Positions 41,338 to 56,904 are shown, numbered from the stretch's first letter. The stretch is DNA of 64,000 nt from Apostichopus japonicus (GCF_037975245.1 NC_092577.1:26287398-26351397), one strand, 5' to 3'. Numbers and translations: made by a program. Notes: generated from the letters alone by a model not told the origin.

Positions 41338-44300
41338 TAAACGGTATCGCACATTCGATTTATCGGTAACGCACTTTCGATTTATCGGTGCCGCACATTC
41401 GATTTATCGGTATCCCAAATTCGATTAATCGGTATCGCACGTTCTATTTATCGGTACCGCACATTCCATTTATCGGTATCGTAAATTCGATTTACCGATA
41501 TCGCACAATCGATTTATCGGTAACGCACTTTCGATTTATCGGTACCGCACATTCGATTTATCGGTATCCCAAATTCGATTAATCGGTATCGCACATTCGA
41601 TTAAACGGTATCGCACATTCGATTTATCGGTAACGCACTAATGATTTATCGGCACCGCACATTCGATTTATCGGCACCGCACATTCGATTTATCGGTACC
41701 GCACATTCGATTTATCGGTATCGCACAATCGATTTATCGGTACCGCACATTCGATTAATCGGTATCGCACGTTCGATTTCACGGTATCGCACATGCCATT
41801 ATTGGTATCGCTAATTCGATTTATCGGTACCGCACATTCTCTTTATCGGTACCGCAATATCGATTTATCGGTATCGCACATTCGATTAAACGGTACCGCA
41901 CTTTCGATTTATCGGTATCGCAAATTCGATAAATCAGTATCGCACATTCGATTAAACGGTATCGCACATTCGATTTATCGGTAACGCACTTTCGATTTAT
42001 CGGTACCGCAAGTTCGATTTATCGGTATCGCAAATTCGATTAATCGGTATCGCACATTCGATTAAACGGTATCGCACCTTCGATTTATCGGTAACGCACT
42101 TTCCATTTATCGGAACCGCACATTCGATTTATCGGCACCGCACATTCGATTTATCGGTACCGCAATATCGATTTATCGGTATCGCACATACGATTTATCG
42201 GTACCGCACATTCGATTTATCGGTATCGCATATTCGAATTATCGGTACAGCACAATCGATTAATCGGTACCGCCTTTCGATTTATCGGTACCGCAATATC
42301 GATTTATCGGTATCGCACATTCGATTGACCGGTATCGCACATTCGATTTATCGGTATCGCAAATTCTATTAATCGGTATGGCACATTCGATTAAACGGTA
42401 TCTCACATTCGATTTATCGGTATCGCAAATTCGATTAATCGGTATCGCACATTCGATTTATCGGTCACGCAGTTTCGATTAATAGGTATCGCACATTCGA
42501 TTTATCGGTATCGCAAATTCGATTAATAGGTATCGCACATTCGATTAAACGGTATCGCACATTCGATTTATCGGTAACGCACTTTCGATTTATCGGTCCC
42601 GCACATTCGATTGATCAGTACCGCACATTCTATTTATCGGTACCGCACATTCTATTTATCGTTATCGCACATTCGATTTATCGGTACCGCACATTCGATT
42701 TATCGGTACCGCACAATCGATTTATCGGTATCGCACATTCCATTTATCGGTACCGCACATTCGATTTATCGGTATCGCACAATCGATTTATCGGTACCGC
42801 ACCTTCGATTAATCGGTATCGCACGTTCGATTTATCGGTATCGCACATGCCATTATTGGTATCGCTAATTCGATTTATCGGTACCGCACATTCGATTTAT
42901 CGGTACCGCAATTTCGATTTATCGGTATCGCACATTCGATTAAACGGTACCGCACTTTCGATTTATCGGTATCGCAAATTCGATAAATCGGTATCGCACA
43001 TTCGATTAAACGATATCGCACATTCGATTTATCGGTAACGCACTTTCGATTTATCGGTACCGCAAGTTCTATTTATCGGTATCGCAAATTCGATTAATCG
43101 GTATCGCACATTCGATTAAACGGTATCGCGCCTTCGATTTATCGGTAACGCACTTTTGATTTATCGGAACCGCACATTCGATTTATCGGTACAGCACAAT
43201 CGATTAATGAGTACCGCCTTTCGATTTATCGGTACCGCACATTCGATTAATCGGTATCGCACGTTCTTTTTATCGGTACCGCACATTCGATTTATCGGTA
43301 ACGCATATTCGATTTATCGGTATCGCACATTCCATTATTGGTATAGCACATTCGATTTATCGGTATCGCGAATTCGATTTATCGGTACCGCACATTATAT
43401 TTATCGGTACCGCAATATCGATTTTTGGTATCGCACATTCGATTGACCGGTATCGCACAATCGATTTATCGGTATCGCACATTCTATTTATCGGTACCGC
43501 ACATTCGATTTATCGGTATCGCAAATTCGATTAATCGGTATCGCACATTCGATTAAACGGTACCGCACTTTCGATTAAACGGTATCGCACAATCGATTTA
43601 TCGGTAACGCACTTTCGATTTATCGGCACCGCACATTCGATTTATCGGTATCCCAAATTCGATTAATCGGTATCGCACATTCGATTAAACGGTATCGCAC
43701 TTTCGATTTATCGGTAACGCACTTTCGATTTATCGGTACCGCACATTCGATTTATCGGCACCGCACAATCGATTTATCGGTATCGCACATTCCATTTATC
43801 GGTACCGCACATTTGATTTATCGTTATCGCACAATCGATTTATCGGTACCGCACATTCGATTAATCGGTATCGCACGTTCGATTTATCGGTATCGCACAT
43901 GATATTATTGGTATCGCTAATTCGATTTATCGGTACCGCACATTCTATTTATCGGTACCGCAATATCGATTTATCGGTATCGCACATTCGATTAAACGGT
44001 ACCGCACATTCGATTTATCGGTATCGCAATATCGATAAATCGGTATCGCACATTCGATTAAACGGTATCGCACATTCGATTTATCGGTAACGCACTTTCG
44101 ATTTATCGGTACCGCAAGTTCGATTTATCGGTATCGCAAATTCGATTAATCGGTATCGCAAATTCGATTAAACGGTATCGCACCTTCGATTTATCGGTAA
44201 CGCACATTCGATGATCGGAACCGCACATTCGATTTATCGGCACCGCACATTCGATTTATCGGTACCGCAATATCGATTTATCGGTATCGCACATACGATT

Positions 44301-44781
44301 TATCGGTACCGCACATTCGATTTATCGGTATCGCATATTCGAAATTTCGGTACTGCACAATCGATTTATCGGTACCGCCTTTCGATTTATCGGTACCGCA
44401 CATTCGATTAATCGGTATCGCACGTTCGATTTATCGGTATCGCACATTCCATTATTGGTATCGCACATTCGATTTATCGGTATCGCGAATTCGATTTATC
44501 GATACCGCACATTCGATTAATCGGTACCGCAATATCGATTTATCGGTATCGCACATTCGATTGACCGGTATCGCACATACGATTTATCGGTATCGCAATT
44601 TCTATTAATCGGTATGGCTTATTCGATTAAACGGTATCGCACATTCGATTTATCGGTATCGCAAATTCGATTAATCGGTATCGCACATTCGATTTATCGG
44701 TAACGCAGTTTCGATTAATAGGTATCGCACATTCGATTTATCGGTATCGCAAATTCGATTAATAGGTATCGCACATTCGAT
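41338..44781 (+). repeat. 3,444-bp tandem duplication, copy 1
   Basis: Landmarks repeat at a constant 3,444 bp: GGTGCCGCAC (41,388 and 44,832), CACTAATGATTTATCGG (41,636 and 45,080), the TTCGATTTCACGG monomer (41,774 and 45,218), CATGCCATTATTGG (41,793, 42,847 and +3,444) and CATGATATTATTGG (43,899 and 47,343). Near 44,160 it has 66 bp that copy 2 lacks. Confidence 0.93.
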
Positions 44782-47700
44782 TAAACGGTATCGCACATTC
44801 GATTTATCGGTAACGCACTTTCGATTTATCGGTGCCGCACATTCGATTTATCGGTATCCCAAATTCGATTAATCGGTATCGCACGTTCTATTTATCGGTA
44901 CCGCACATTCCATTTATCGGTATCGTAAATTCGATTTACCGATATCGCACAATCGATTTATCGGTAACGCACTTTCGATTTATCGGTACCGCACATTCGA
45001 TTTATCGGTATCCCAAATTCGATTAATCGGTATCGCACATTCGATTAAACGGTATCGCACATTCGATTTATCGGTAACGCACTAATGATTTATCGGCACC
45101 GCACATTCGATTTATCGGCACCGCACATTCGATTTATCGGTACCGCACATTCGATTTATCGGTATCGCACAATCGATTTATCGGTACCGCACATTCGATT
45201 AATCGGTATCGCACGTTCGATTTCACGGTATCGCACATGCCATTATTGGTATCGCTAATTCGATTTATCGGTACCGCACATTCTCTTTATCGGTACCGCA
45301 ATATCGATTTATCGGTATCGCACATTCGATTAAACGGTACCGCACTTTCGATTTATCGGTATCGCAAATTCGATAAATCGGTATCGCACATTCGATTAAA
45401 CGGTATCGCACATTCGATTTATCGGTAACGCACTTTCGATTTATCGGTACCGCAAGTTCGATTTATCGGTATCGCAAATTCGATTAATCGGTATCGCACA
45501 TTCGATTAAACGGTATCGCACCTTCGATTTATCGGTAACGCACTTTCCATTTATCGGAACCGCACATTCGATTTATCGGCACCGCACATTCGATTTATCG
45601 GTACCGCAATATCGATTTATCGGTATCGCACATACGATTTATCGGTACCGCACATTCGATTTATCGGTATCGCATATTCGAATTATCGGTACAGCACAAT
45701 CGATTAATCGGTACCGCCTTTCGATTTATCGGTACCGCAATATCGATTTATCGGTATCGCACATTCGATTGACCGGTATCGCACATTCGATTTATCGGTA
45801 TCGCAAATTCTATTAATCGGTATGGCACATTCGATTAAACGGTATCTCACATTCGATTTATCGGTATCGCAAATTCGATTAATCGGTATCGCACATTCGA
45901 TTTATCGGTCACGCAGTTTCGATTAATAGGTATCGCACATTCGATTTATCGGTATCGCAAATTCGATTAATAGGTATCGCACATTCGATTAAACGGTATC
46001 GCACATTCGATTTATCGGTAACGCACTTTCGATTTATCGGTCCCGCACATTCGATTGATCAGTACCGCACATTCTATTTATCGGTACCGCACATTCGATT
46101 TATCGTTATCGCACATTCGATTTATCGGTACCGCACATTCGATTTATCGGTACCGCACAATCGATTTATCGGTATCGCACATTCCATTTATCGGTACCGC
46201 ACATTCGATTTATCGGTATCGCACAATCGATTTATCGGTACCGCACATTCGATTAATCGGTATCGCACGTTCGATTTATCGGTATCGCACATGCCATTAT
46301 TGGTATCGCTAATTCGATTTATCGGTACCGCACATTCGATTTATCGGTACCGCAATTTCGATTTATCGGTATCGCACATTCGATTAAACGGTACCGCACT
46401 TTCGATTTATCGGTATCGCAAATTCGATAAATCGGTATCGCACATTCGATTAAACGGTATCGCACATTCGATTTATCGGTAACGCACTTTCGATTTATCG
46501 GTACCGCAAGTTCTATTTATCGGTATCGCAAATTCGATTAATCGGTATCGCACATTCGATTAAACGGTATCGCGCCTTCGATTTATCGGTAACGCACTTT
46601 CGATTTATCGGAACCGCACATTCGATTTATCGGTACAGCACAATCGATTAATGAGTACCGCCTTTCGATTTATCGGTACCGCACATTCGATTAATCGGTA
46701 TCGCACGTTCTTTTTATCGGTACCGCACATTCGATTTATCGGTAACGCATATTCGATTTATCGGTATCGCACATTCCATTATTGGTATAGCACATTCGAT
46801 TTATCGGTATCGCGAATTCGATTTATCGGTACCGCACATTATATTTATCGGTACCGCAATATCGATTTTTGGTATCGCACATTCGATTGACCGGTATCGC
46901 ACAATCGATTTATCGGTATCGCACATTCTATTTATCGGTACCGCACATTCGATTTATCGGTATCGCAAATTCGATTAATCGGTATCGCACATTCGATTAA
47001 ACGGTACCGCACTTTCGATTAAACGGTATCGCACAATCGATTTATCGGTAACGCACTTTCGATTTATCGGCACCGCACATTCGATTTATCGGTATCCCAA
47101 ATTCGATTAATCGGTATCGCACATTCGATTAAACGGTATCGCACTTTCGATTTATCGGTAACGCACTTTCGATTTATCGGTACCGCACATTCGATTTATC
47201 GGCACCGCACAATCGATTTATCGGTATCGCACATTCCATTTATCGGTACCGCACATTTGATTTATCGTTATCGCACAATCGATTTATCGGTACCGCACAT
47301 TCGATTAATCGGTATCGCACGTTCGATTTATCGGTATCGCACATGATATTATTGGTATCGCTAATTCGATTTATCGGTACCGCACATTCTATTTATCGGT
47401 ACCGCAATATCGATTTATCGGTATCGCACATTCGATTAAACGGTACCGCACATTCGATTTATCGGTATCGCAATATCGATAAATCGGTATCGCACATTCG
47501 ATTAAACGGTATCGCACATTCGATTTATCGGTAACGCACTTTCGATTTATCGGTACCGCAAGTTCGATTTATCGGTATCGCAAATTCGATGATCGGAACC
47601 GCACATTCGATTTATCGGCACCGCACATTCGATTTATCGGTACCGCAATATCGATTTATCGGTATCGCACATACGATTTATCGGTACCGCACATTCGATT

Positions 47701-48160
47701 TATCGGTATCGCATATTCGAAATTTCGGTACTGCACAATCGATTTATCGGTACCGCCTTTCGATTTATCGGTACCGCACATTCGATTAATCGGTATCGCA
47801 CGTTCGATTTATCGGTATCGCACATTCCATTATTGGTATCGCACATTCGATTTATCGGTATCGCGAATTCGATTTATCGATACCGCACATTCGATTAATC
47901 GGTACCGCAATATCGATTTATCGGTATCGCACATTCGATTGACCGGTATCGCACATACGATTTATCGGTATCGCAATTTCTATTAATCGGTATGGCTTAT
48001 TCGATTAAACGGTATCGCACATTCGATTTATCGGTATCGCAAATTCGATTAATCGGTATCGCACATTCGATTTATCGGTAACGCAGTTTCGATTAATAGG
48101 TATCGCACATTCGATTTATCGGTATCGCAAATTCGATTAATAGGTATCGCACATTCGATT
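44782..48160 (+). repeat. 3,444-bp tandem duplication, copy 2 (66 bp shorter)
   Basis: It abuts copy 1 in register. The spacing drops to 3,378 bp after about 47,588. The similarity ends near 48,218, where the array rejoins the 39.7-41.5 kb type. Confidence 0.93.
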
Positions 48161-50018
48161 AAACGGTATCGCACATTCGATTTATCGGTAATGCACTTTC
48201 GATTTATCGGTACCGCACATTCGATTGATCAGTACCGCACATTCGATTTATCGGTACCGCACATTCGATTTATCGGTACCGCACAATCGATTTATCGGTA
48301 TCGCACATTCGATTTATCGGTACCGCACATTTGATTTATCGTTATCACACCTTCGATTTATCGGCACCGCACAATCGATTTATCGGTACCGAAATATCGA
48401 TTTATCGGTACCGCACAATCTATTAATCGGTACCGCCTTTCGATTTATCGGCACCGCACATTCGATTTATCGGTACCGAAATATCGATTTATCGGTACCG
48501 CACAATCTATTAATCGGTACCGCCTTTCGATTTATCGGTACCGCAATATCGATTTATCGGTACCGCACATTATATTTATCGGGACCGCACATTCGATTAA
48601 TCGGTACCGCATATTCGATTTATCGGTACCGCACATTCGATTTATCGGTATCGCACAATCGATTTATCGGTACCGCACATTCGATTGATCGGTATCGCAA
48701 ATTCGATTAATCGGTATCGCACATGCCATTATTGGTATCGCTAATTCGATTAAACGGTACCGCACTTTCGATTAAACGGTAACGCACTTTCGATTTATCG
48801 GTACCGCACATTCTATTTATCGGTATCCCAAATTCGATTAATCGGTATCGCACGTTCGATTTATCGGTACCGCACATTCCATTTATCGGTATCGTACATT
48901 CGATTTACCAATATCGCACATTAGATCTATCGGTAACGCACTTTCGATTTATCGGAACCGCACATTCGATTTATCGGCACCACACATTCGATTTATCGGT
49001 ACCGCAATATCGATTTATCGGTATCGCACATACGATTTATCGGTACCGCACATTCGATTTATCGGTATCGCATATTCGATTAATCGGTATCGCACGTTCT
49101 TTTTATCGGTACCGCACATTCGATTTATCGGTAACGCATATTCGATTTATCGGTATCGCACATTCCATTATTGGTATCGCACATTCGATTTATCGGTATC
49201 GCGAATTCGATTTATCGGGACCGTACATTCGATTTATCGGTACCGCAATATCGATTTGTCGGTATCGCACATTCGATTGACCGGTATCGCACATTCGATT
49301 TATCGGCATCGCACATTCGATTTATCGGTACCGCACATTCGATTTATCGGTATCGCAAATTCGATTAATCGGTATCGCACATTCGATTAAACGGTACCGC
49401 AATTTCGATTAAACGGTATCGCATATTCGATTTATCGGTAACGCACTTTCGATTTATCGGTACCGCACATTCTATTTATCGGTACCGCAATATCGATTTA
49501 TCGGTATCGCACATTCGATTAAACGGTACCGCACTTTCGATTTATCGGTATCGTAAATTCGATAAATCGGTATCGCAAATTCGATTAAACGGTATCGCAC
49601 ATTCGATTTATCGGTAACGCAGTTTCGATTTATCGGTACCGCACATTCGATTTATCGGTATCGCAAATTCGATTAATCGGTATCGCACATTCGATTAAAC
49701 GGTATCGCACCTTCGATTTATCGGTAACGCACTTTCGATTTATCGTAATCGCACATTCGATTTATCGGCACCGCACATTCGATTTATCGGTACCGCAATA
49801 TCGATTTATCGGTATCGCACATACGATTAAACGGTTCCGCACTTTCGATTAAACGGTATCGCACATTCGATTTATCGGTAACGCACTTTCGATTTATCGG
49901 TGCCGCACATTCGATTTATCGGTATCCCAAATTCGATTAATCGTTATCGCACGTTCTATTTATCGGTACCGCACATTCCATTTATCGGTATCGTAAATTC
50001 GATTTACCGATATCGCAC
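48161..50018 (+). repeat. Copy of about 39.65-41.5 kb
   Basis: It matches the earlier block at a spacing of 8,512-8,513 bp up to about 50,018. It carries doubled GGTACCGCCTTTCG 21-bp monomers next to ACCGAAATATCG, as in 39,870-40,010. An odd CATGCCATTATTGG monomer at about 48,723 replaces sequence present in the partner. Confidence 0.84.
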
Positions 50019-50540
50019 ATTCGATCTATCGGTAACGCACTTTCGATTTATCGGAACCGCACATTCGATTTATCGGCACCGCACATTCGATTTATCGGTA
50101 CCGCAATATCGATTTATCGGTATCGCACCTACGATTTATCGGTACCGCACATTCGAATTATCGGTACCGCACATTCGATTTATCGGTATCGCATATTCGA
50201 TTAATCGGTATCGTACATTCGATTAATCGGTATCGCACGTTCGATTTATCGGTACCGCACATTCCATTTATCGGTATCGTACATTCGATTAATCGGTATC
50301 GCACGTTCGATTTATCGGTACCGCACATTCCATTTATCGGTATCGTACATTCGGTTTACCGATATCGCACATTCGATTTATCGGCACCGCACATTCGATT
50401 TATCGGTACCGCACATTCGATTAATCGGTATCGCACATTCGATTTATCGGTACCGCACATTCGATTTATCGGTATCGCACAATCTATTAATCGGTCTCGC
50501 ACATTCGATCTATCGGCACCGCACATACGATTTATCGGTA
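50019..50540 (+). repeat. Satellite stretch with a short internal duplication
   Basis: A word of about 66 bp (GGTATCGTACATTCGATT, then GGTATCGCACGTTCG, then an ATTCCATTTATC monomer) is repeated in tandem around 50,206-50,350. No long partner was seen. Confidence 0.7.
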
Positions 50541-53500
50541 CCGCACATTTGATTTATCGTTATCGCACATTCGATTTATCGGTACCGCACATTCGATTTA
50601 TCGGTACCGCACAATCGATTAATCGGTATTGCACATTCCATTTATCGGATCCGCACATTTGATTTATCGTTATCGCACATTCGATTTATCGGCACCGCAC
50701 ATTCGATTAATCGATACCGCAATATCGATTTATCGGTATCGCACATTCGATTTATCGTTACCGCACATTCTATTTATCGGTATCGTAAATTCGATTTATC
50801 GGTCTCGCACATTCGATTTATCGTTACCGCACATTCTATTTATCGGTATAGTAAATTCGATATATCGGTCTCGCACATTCGATTTATCGGTAGCAATATC
50901 GATTAATCGGTACCGCACATTCGATTTATCGGTACCGCACAATCGATTTATCGGTATCGCACAATCGATTAATCGGTCTCGCACATTCGATTTATCGGTA
51001 GCGCACATTCCATTTATCGGCACTGCACATTCGATTTATCGGCACCGTACATTCGATTTATAGGTACCGCAATATCGATTTATCGGTATCGCACATTCGA
51101 TTTATCGGTAACGAACTTTCGATTTATCGGTACCGCACATTCGATTTATCGGTATCGCAAATTCGATTAAACGGTATCGCACATTCGATTAAACGGTATC
51201 GCACATTCGATTTATCGGTAACGCATATTCGATTTATCGGTATCCCAAATTCGATTAATCGGTATCGCACATTCGATTAAACGGTATCGCACATTCGATT
51301 TATCGGTAACGCACTTTCGATTTATCGGTACCGCACATTCGATTAATCGGTATCGCACGTTCGATTTATCGGTATCGCACATGCCATTATTGGTATCGCT
51401 AATTTGATTAATCGGTACCGCACATTCTCTTTATCGGTACCGCAATATCGATTTATCGGTATCGCACATTCGATTAAACGGTACCGCACTTTCGATTTAT
51501 CGGTATCGCAAATTCGATAAATCGGTATCGCACATTCGATTAAACGGAATCGCACATTCGATTTATAGGTAACGCACTTTCGATTTATCGGTACCGCAAG
51601 TTCGATTTATCGGTATCGCAAATTCGATTGATCGGTATCGCACATTCGATTAAACGGTATCGCACCTTCGATTTATCGGTAACGCACTTTCGATTTATCG
51701 GAACCGCACATTCGATTTATCGGCACCGCACATTCGATTTATCGGTACCGCAATATCGATTTATCGGTATCGCACATACGATTTATCGGTACCGCACATT
51801 CGATTTATCGGTATCGCATATTCGAATTATCGGTACAGCACAATCGATTAATCGGTACCGCCTTTCGATTTATCGGTACCGCACATTCGATTAATCGGTA
51901 TCGCACGTTCGATTTATCGGTATCGCACATTCCATTATTGGTATCGCACATTCGATTTATCGGTATCGCGAATTCGATTTATCGGTACCGCACATTCGAT
52001 TTATCGGTCCCGCAATATCGATTTATCGGTATCGCACATTCGATTGACCGGTATCGCACTTTCGATTTATCGGTATCGCAAATTCTATTAATCGGTATGG
52101 CACATTCGATTAAACGGTATCGCACGTTCCATTTATCGGTATCGCAAATTCGATTAATCGGTATCGCACATTCGATTTATCGGTAACGCAGTTTCGATTA
52201 ATAGGTATCGCACATTCGATTTATCGGTATCGCAAATTCGATTAATAGGTATCGCACATTCGATTAAACGGTATCGCACATTCGATTTATCGGTAACGCA
52301 CTTTCGATTTATCGGAACCGCACATTCGATTTATCGGCACCGCACATTCGATTTATCGGTACCGCAATATCGATTTATCGGTGTCGCACATTCGATTTAT
52401 CGGTATCGCTAATTCGATTAATCGGTATCGCATATTCGATTAAACGGTACCGCACTTTCGATTAAACGGTATCGCACAATCGATTGATCGTTATCGCAAA
52501 TTCGATTAATCGGTATCGCACATTCGATTAAACGGTACCGCACTTTCGATTAAACGGTATCTTAAATTCGATTTATCGGTAACGCACTTTCGATTTATCG
52601 GTACCGCACATTCGATTTATCGGTATCTTAAATTCGATTAATCGGTATCGCACGTTCGATTTATCGGTACCGCACATTCCATTTATCGGTATCGTACATT
52701 CGATATACCGATATCGCACATTCGATCTATCGGTAACGCACTTTCAATTATCGGAACCGCACAATCGATTTATCGGCACCGCACATTCGATTTATCGGTA
52801 CCGCAATATCGATTTATCGGTATCGCACATACGATTTATCGGTACCGCACATTCGATTTATCGGTACCGCACATTCGATTTATCGGTATCGCATTTTCGA
52901 TTAATCGGTATCGCACTTTCTTTTTATCGGTACCGCACATTCGATTTATCGGTAACGCATATTCGATTTATCGGTACCGCACATTCGATTTATCGGTACC
53001 GCACATTCGATTTATCGGTATCGCACAATCGATTTATCGGTACCGCACATTCGATTTATCGGTATTTCACGTTCGATTTATCGGTATCGCACATGCCATT
53101 ATTGGTATCGCTAATTCGATTTATCGGTACCGCACATTCTATTTATCGGTACCGCACGTTCGATTTATCGGTATCGCACATTCGATTAAACGGTACCGCA
53201 CTTTCGATTTATCGGTATCGCAAATTCGATTAAACGGTACCGCACATTCGATTTATCGGTATCGCAAATTCGATAAATCGGTATCGCACATTCGATAAAA
53301 CGGTATCGCACATTCGATTTATCGGTAACGCACTTTCGATTTATCGGTACCGCAAGTTCGATTTATCGGTATCGCAAATTCGATTAATCGGTATCGCACA
53401 TTCAATTAAACGGTATCGCGCCTTCGATTTATCGGTAACGCACTTACGATTTATCGGAACCGCACATTCGATTTATCGGCACCGCACATTCGATTTATCG

Positions 53501-53787
53501 GTACCGCAAATTCGATTTATCGGTATCGCATATTCAAATTATCGGTACAGCACAATCGATTAATCGGTATCGCACGTTCTTTTTATCGGTACCGCACATT
53601 CCATTTATCGGTAACGCATATTCGATTTATCGGTATCGCACATTCCATTATTGGTATCGCACATTCGATTTATCGGTATCGCGAATTCGATTTATCGGTA
53701 CCGCACATTCTATTTATCGGTACCGCAATATCGATTTTTGGTATCGCACATTCGATTGACCGGTATCGCACAATCGATTTATCGGCA
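50541..53787 (+). repeat. 3,247-bp tandem duplication, copy 1
   Basis: The segment to about 53,657 recurs 3,247 bp downstream at constant spacing. Shared landmarks are ATCGGATCCGCAC (50,646 and 53,893), the 20-bp GGTAGCAATATCG monomer (50,891 and 54,138), ATCTTAAATTCG (52,560 and 55,807) and GTATTTCACG or GTATCGCACG (53,063 and 56,310). The last 130 bp (53,658-53,787) have no counterpart at the end of copy 2. Confidence 0.93.
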
Positions 53788-56700
53788 TCGCACATTTGAT
53801 TTATCGTTATCGCACATTCGATTTATCGGTACCGCAATATCGATTTATCGGTACCGCACAATCGATTAATCGGTATTGCACATTCCATTTATCGGATCCG
53901 CACATTTGATTTATCGTTATCGCACATTCGATTTATCGGCACCGCACATTCGATTAATCGATACCGCAATATCGATTTATCGGTATCGCACATTCGATTT
54001 ATCGTTACCGCACATTCTATTTATCGGTATCGTAAATTCGATTTATCGGTCTCGCACATTCGATTTATCGTTACCGCACATTCTATTTATCGGTATAGTA
54101 AATTCGATTTATCGGTCTCGCACATTCGATTTATCGGTAGCAATATCGATTAATCGGTACCGTACATTCGATTTATCGGTACCGCACAATCGATTTATCG
54201 GTATCGCACAATCGATTAATCGGTCTCGCACATTCGATTTATCGGTAGCGCACATTCCATTTATCGGCACTGCACATTCGATTTATCGGCACCGTACATT
54301 CGATTTATAGGTACCGCAATATCGATTTATCGGTATCGCACATTCGATTTATCGGTAACGCAGTTTCGATTTATCGGTACCGCACATTCGATTTATCGGT
54401 ATCGCAAATTCGATTAAACGGTATCGCACATTCGATTAAACGGTATCGCACATTCGATTTATCGGTAACGCATATTCGATTTATCGGTATCCCAAATTCG
54501 ATTAATCGGTATCGCACATTCGATTAAACGGTATCGCACATTCGATTTATCGGTAACGCACTTTCGATTTATCGGTACCGCACATTCGATTAATCGGTAT
54601 CGCACGTTCGATTTATCGGTATCGCACATGCCATTATTGGTATCGCTAATTTGATTTATCGGTACCGCACATTCTCTTTATCGGTACCGCAATATCGATT
54701 TATCGGTATCGCACATTCGATTAAACGGTACCGCACTTTCGATTTATCGGTATCGCAAATTCGATAAATCGGTATCGCACATTCGATTAAACGGAATCGC
54801 ACATTCGATTTATAGGTAACGCACTTTCGATTTATCGGTACCGCAAGTTCGATTTATCGGTATCGCAAATTCGATTGATCGGTATCGCACATTCGATTAA
54901 ACGGTATCGCACCTTCGATTTATCGGTAACGCACTTTCGATTTATCGGAACCGCACATTCGATTTATCGGCACCGCACATTCGATTTATCGGTACCGCAA
55001 TATCGATTTATCGGTATCGCACATACGATTTATCGGTACCGCACATTCGATTTATCGGTATCGCATATTCGAATTATCGGTACAGCACAATCGATTAATC
55101 GGTACCGCCTTTCGATTTATCGGTACCGCACATTCGATTAATCGGTATCGCACGTTCGATTTATCGGTATCGCACATTCCATTATTGGTATCGCACATTC
55201 GATTTATCGGTATCGCGAATTCGATTTATCGGTACCGCACATTCGATTTATCGGTCCCGCAATATCGATTTATCGGTATCGCACATTCGATTGACCGGTA
55301 TCGCACTTTCGATTTATCGGTATCGCAAATTCTATTAATCGGTATGGCACATTCGATTAAACGGTATCGCACATTCCATTTATCGGTATCGCAAATTCGA
55401 TTAATCGGTATCGCACATTCGATTTATCGGTAACGCAGTTTCGATTAATAGGTATCGCACATTCGATTTATCGGTATCGCAAATTCGATTAATAGGTATC
55501 GCACATTCGATTAAACGGTATCGCACATTCGATTTATCGGTAACGCACTTTCGATTTATCGGAACCGCACATTCGATTTATCGGCACCGCACATTCGATT
55601 TATCGGTACCGCAATATCGATTTATCGGTGTCGCACATTCGATTTATCGGTATCGCTAATTCGATTAATCGGTATCGCACATTCGATTAAACGGTACCGC
55701 ACTTTCGATTAAACGGTATCGCACAATCGATTGATCGTTATCGCAAATTCGATTAATCGGTATCGCACATTCGATTAAACGGTACCGCACTTTCGATTAA
55801 ACGGTATCTTAAATTCGATTTATCGGTAACGCACTTTCGATTTATCGGTACCGCACATTCGATTTATCGGTATCTTAAATTCGATTAATCGGTATCGCAC
55901 GTTCGATTTATCGGTACCGCACATTCCATTTATCGGTATCGTACATTCGATTTACCGATATCGCACATTCGATCTATCGGTAACGCACTTTCAATTATCG
56001 GAACCGCACAATCGATTTATCGGCACCGCACATTCGATTTATCGGTACCGCAATATCGATTTATCGGTATCGCACATACGATTTATCGGTACCGCATATT
56101 CGATTTATCGGTACCGCACATTCGATTTATCGGTATCGCATTTTCGATTAATCGGTATCGCACTTTCTTTTTATCGGTACCGCACATTCGATTTATCGGT
56201 AACGCATATTCGATTTATCGGTACCGCACATTCGATTTATCGGTACCGCACATTCGATTTATCGGTATCGCACAATCGATTTATCGGTACCGCACATTCG
56301 ATTTATCGGTATCGCACGTTCGATTTATCGGTATCGCACATGCCATTATTGGTATCGCTAATTCGATTTATCGGTACCGCACATTCTATTTATCGGTACC
56401 ACACGTTCGATTTATCGGTATCGCACATTCGATTAAACGGTACCGCACTTTCGATTTATCGGTATCGCAAATTCGATTAAACGGTACCGCACTTTCGATT
56501 TATCGGTATCGCAAATTCGATAAATCGGTATCGCACATTCGATTAAACGGTATCGCACATTCGATTTATCGGTAACGCACTTTCGATTTATCGGTACCGC
56601 AAGTTCGATTTATCGGTATCGCAAATTCGATTAATCGGTATCGCACATTCAATTAAACGGTATCGCGCCTTCGATTTATCGGTAACGCACTTTCGATTTA

Positions 56701-56904
56701 TCGGAACCGCACATTCGATTTATCGGCACCGCACATTCGATTTATCGGTACCGCAAATTCGATTTATCGGTATCGCATATTCAAATTATCGGTACAGCAC
56801 AATCGATTAATCGGTATCGCACGTTCTTTTTATCGGTACCGCACATTCCATTTATCGGTAACGCATATTCGATTTATCGGTATCGCACATTCCATTATTG
56901 GTAC
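53788..56904 (+). repeat. 3,247-bp tandem duplication, copy 2
   Basis: It abuts copy 1 in register. Over about 3.1 kb I saw only scattered substitutions and no length change. Its tail, about 56,210-56,890, has a further relative at about 57,960-58,690, spacing about 1,754 bp. Confidence 0.93.
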
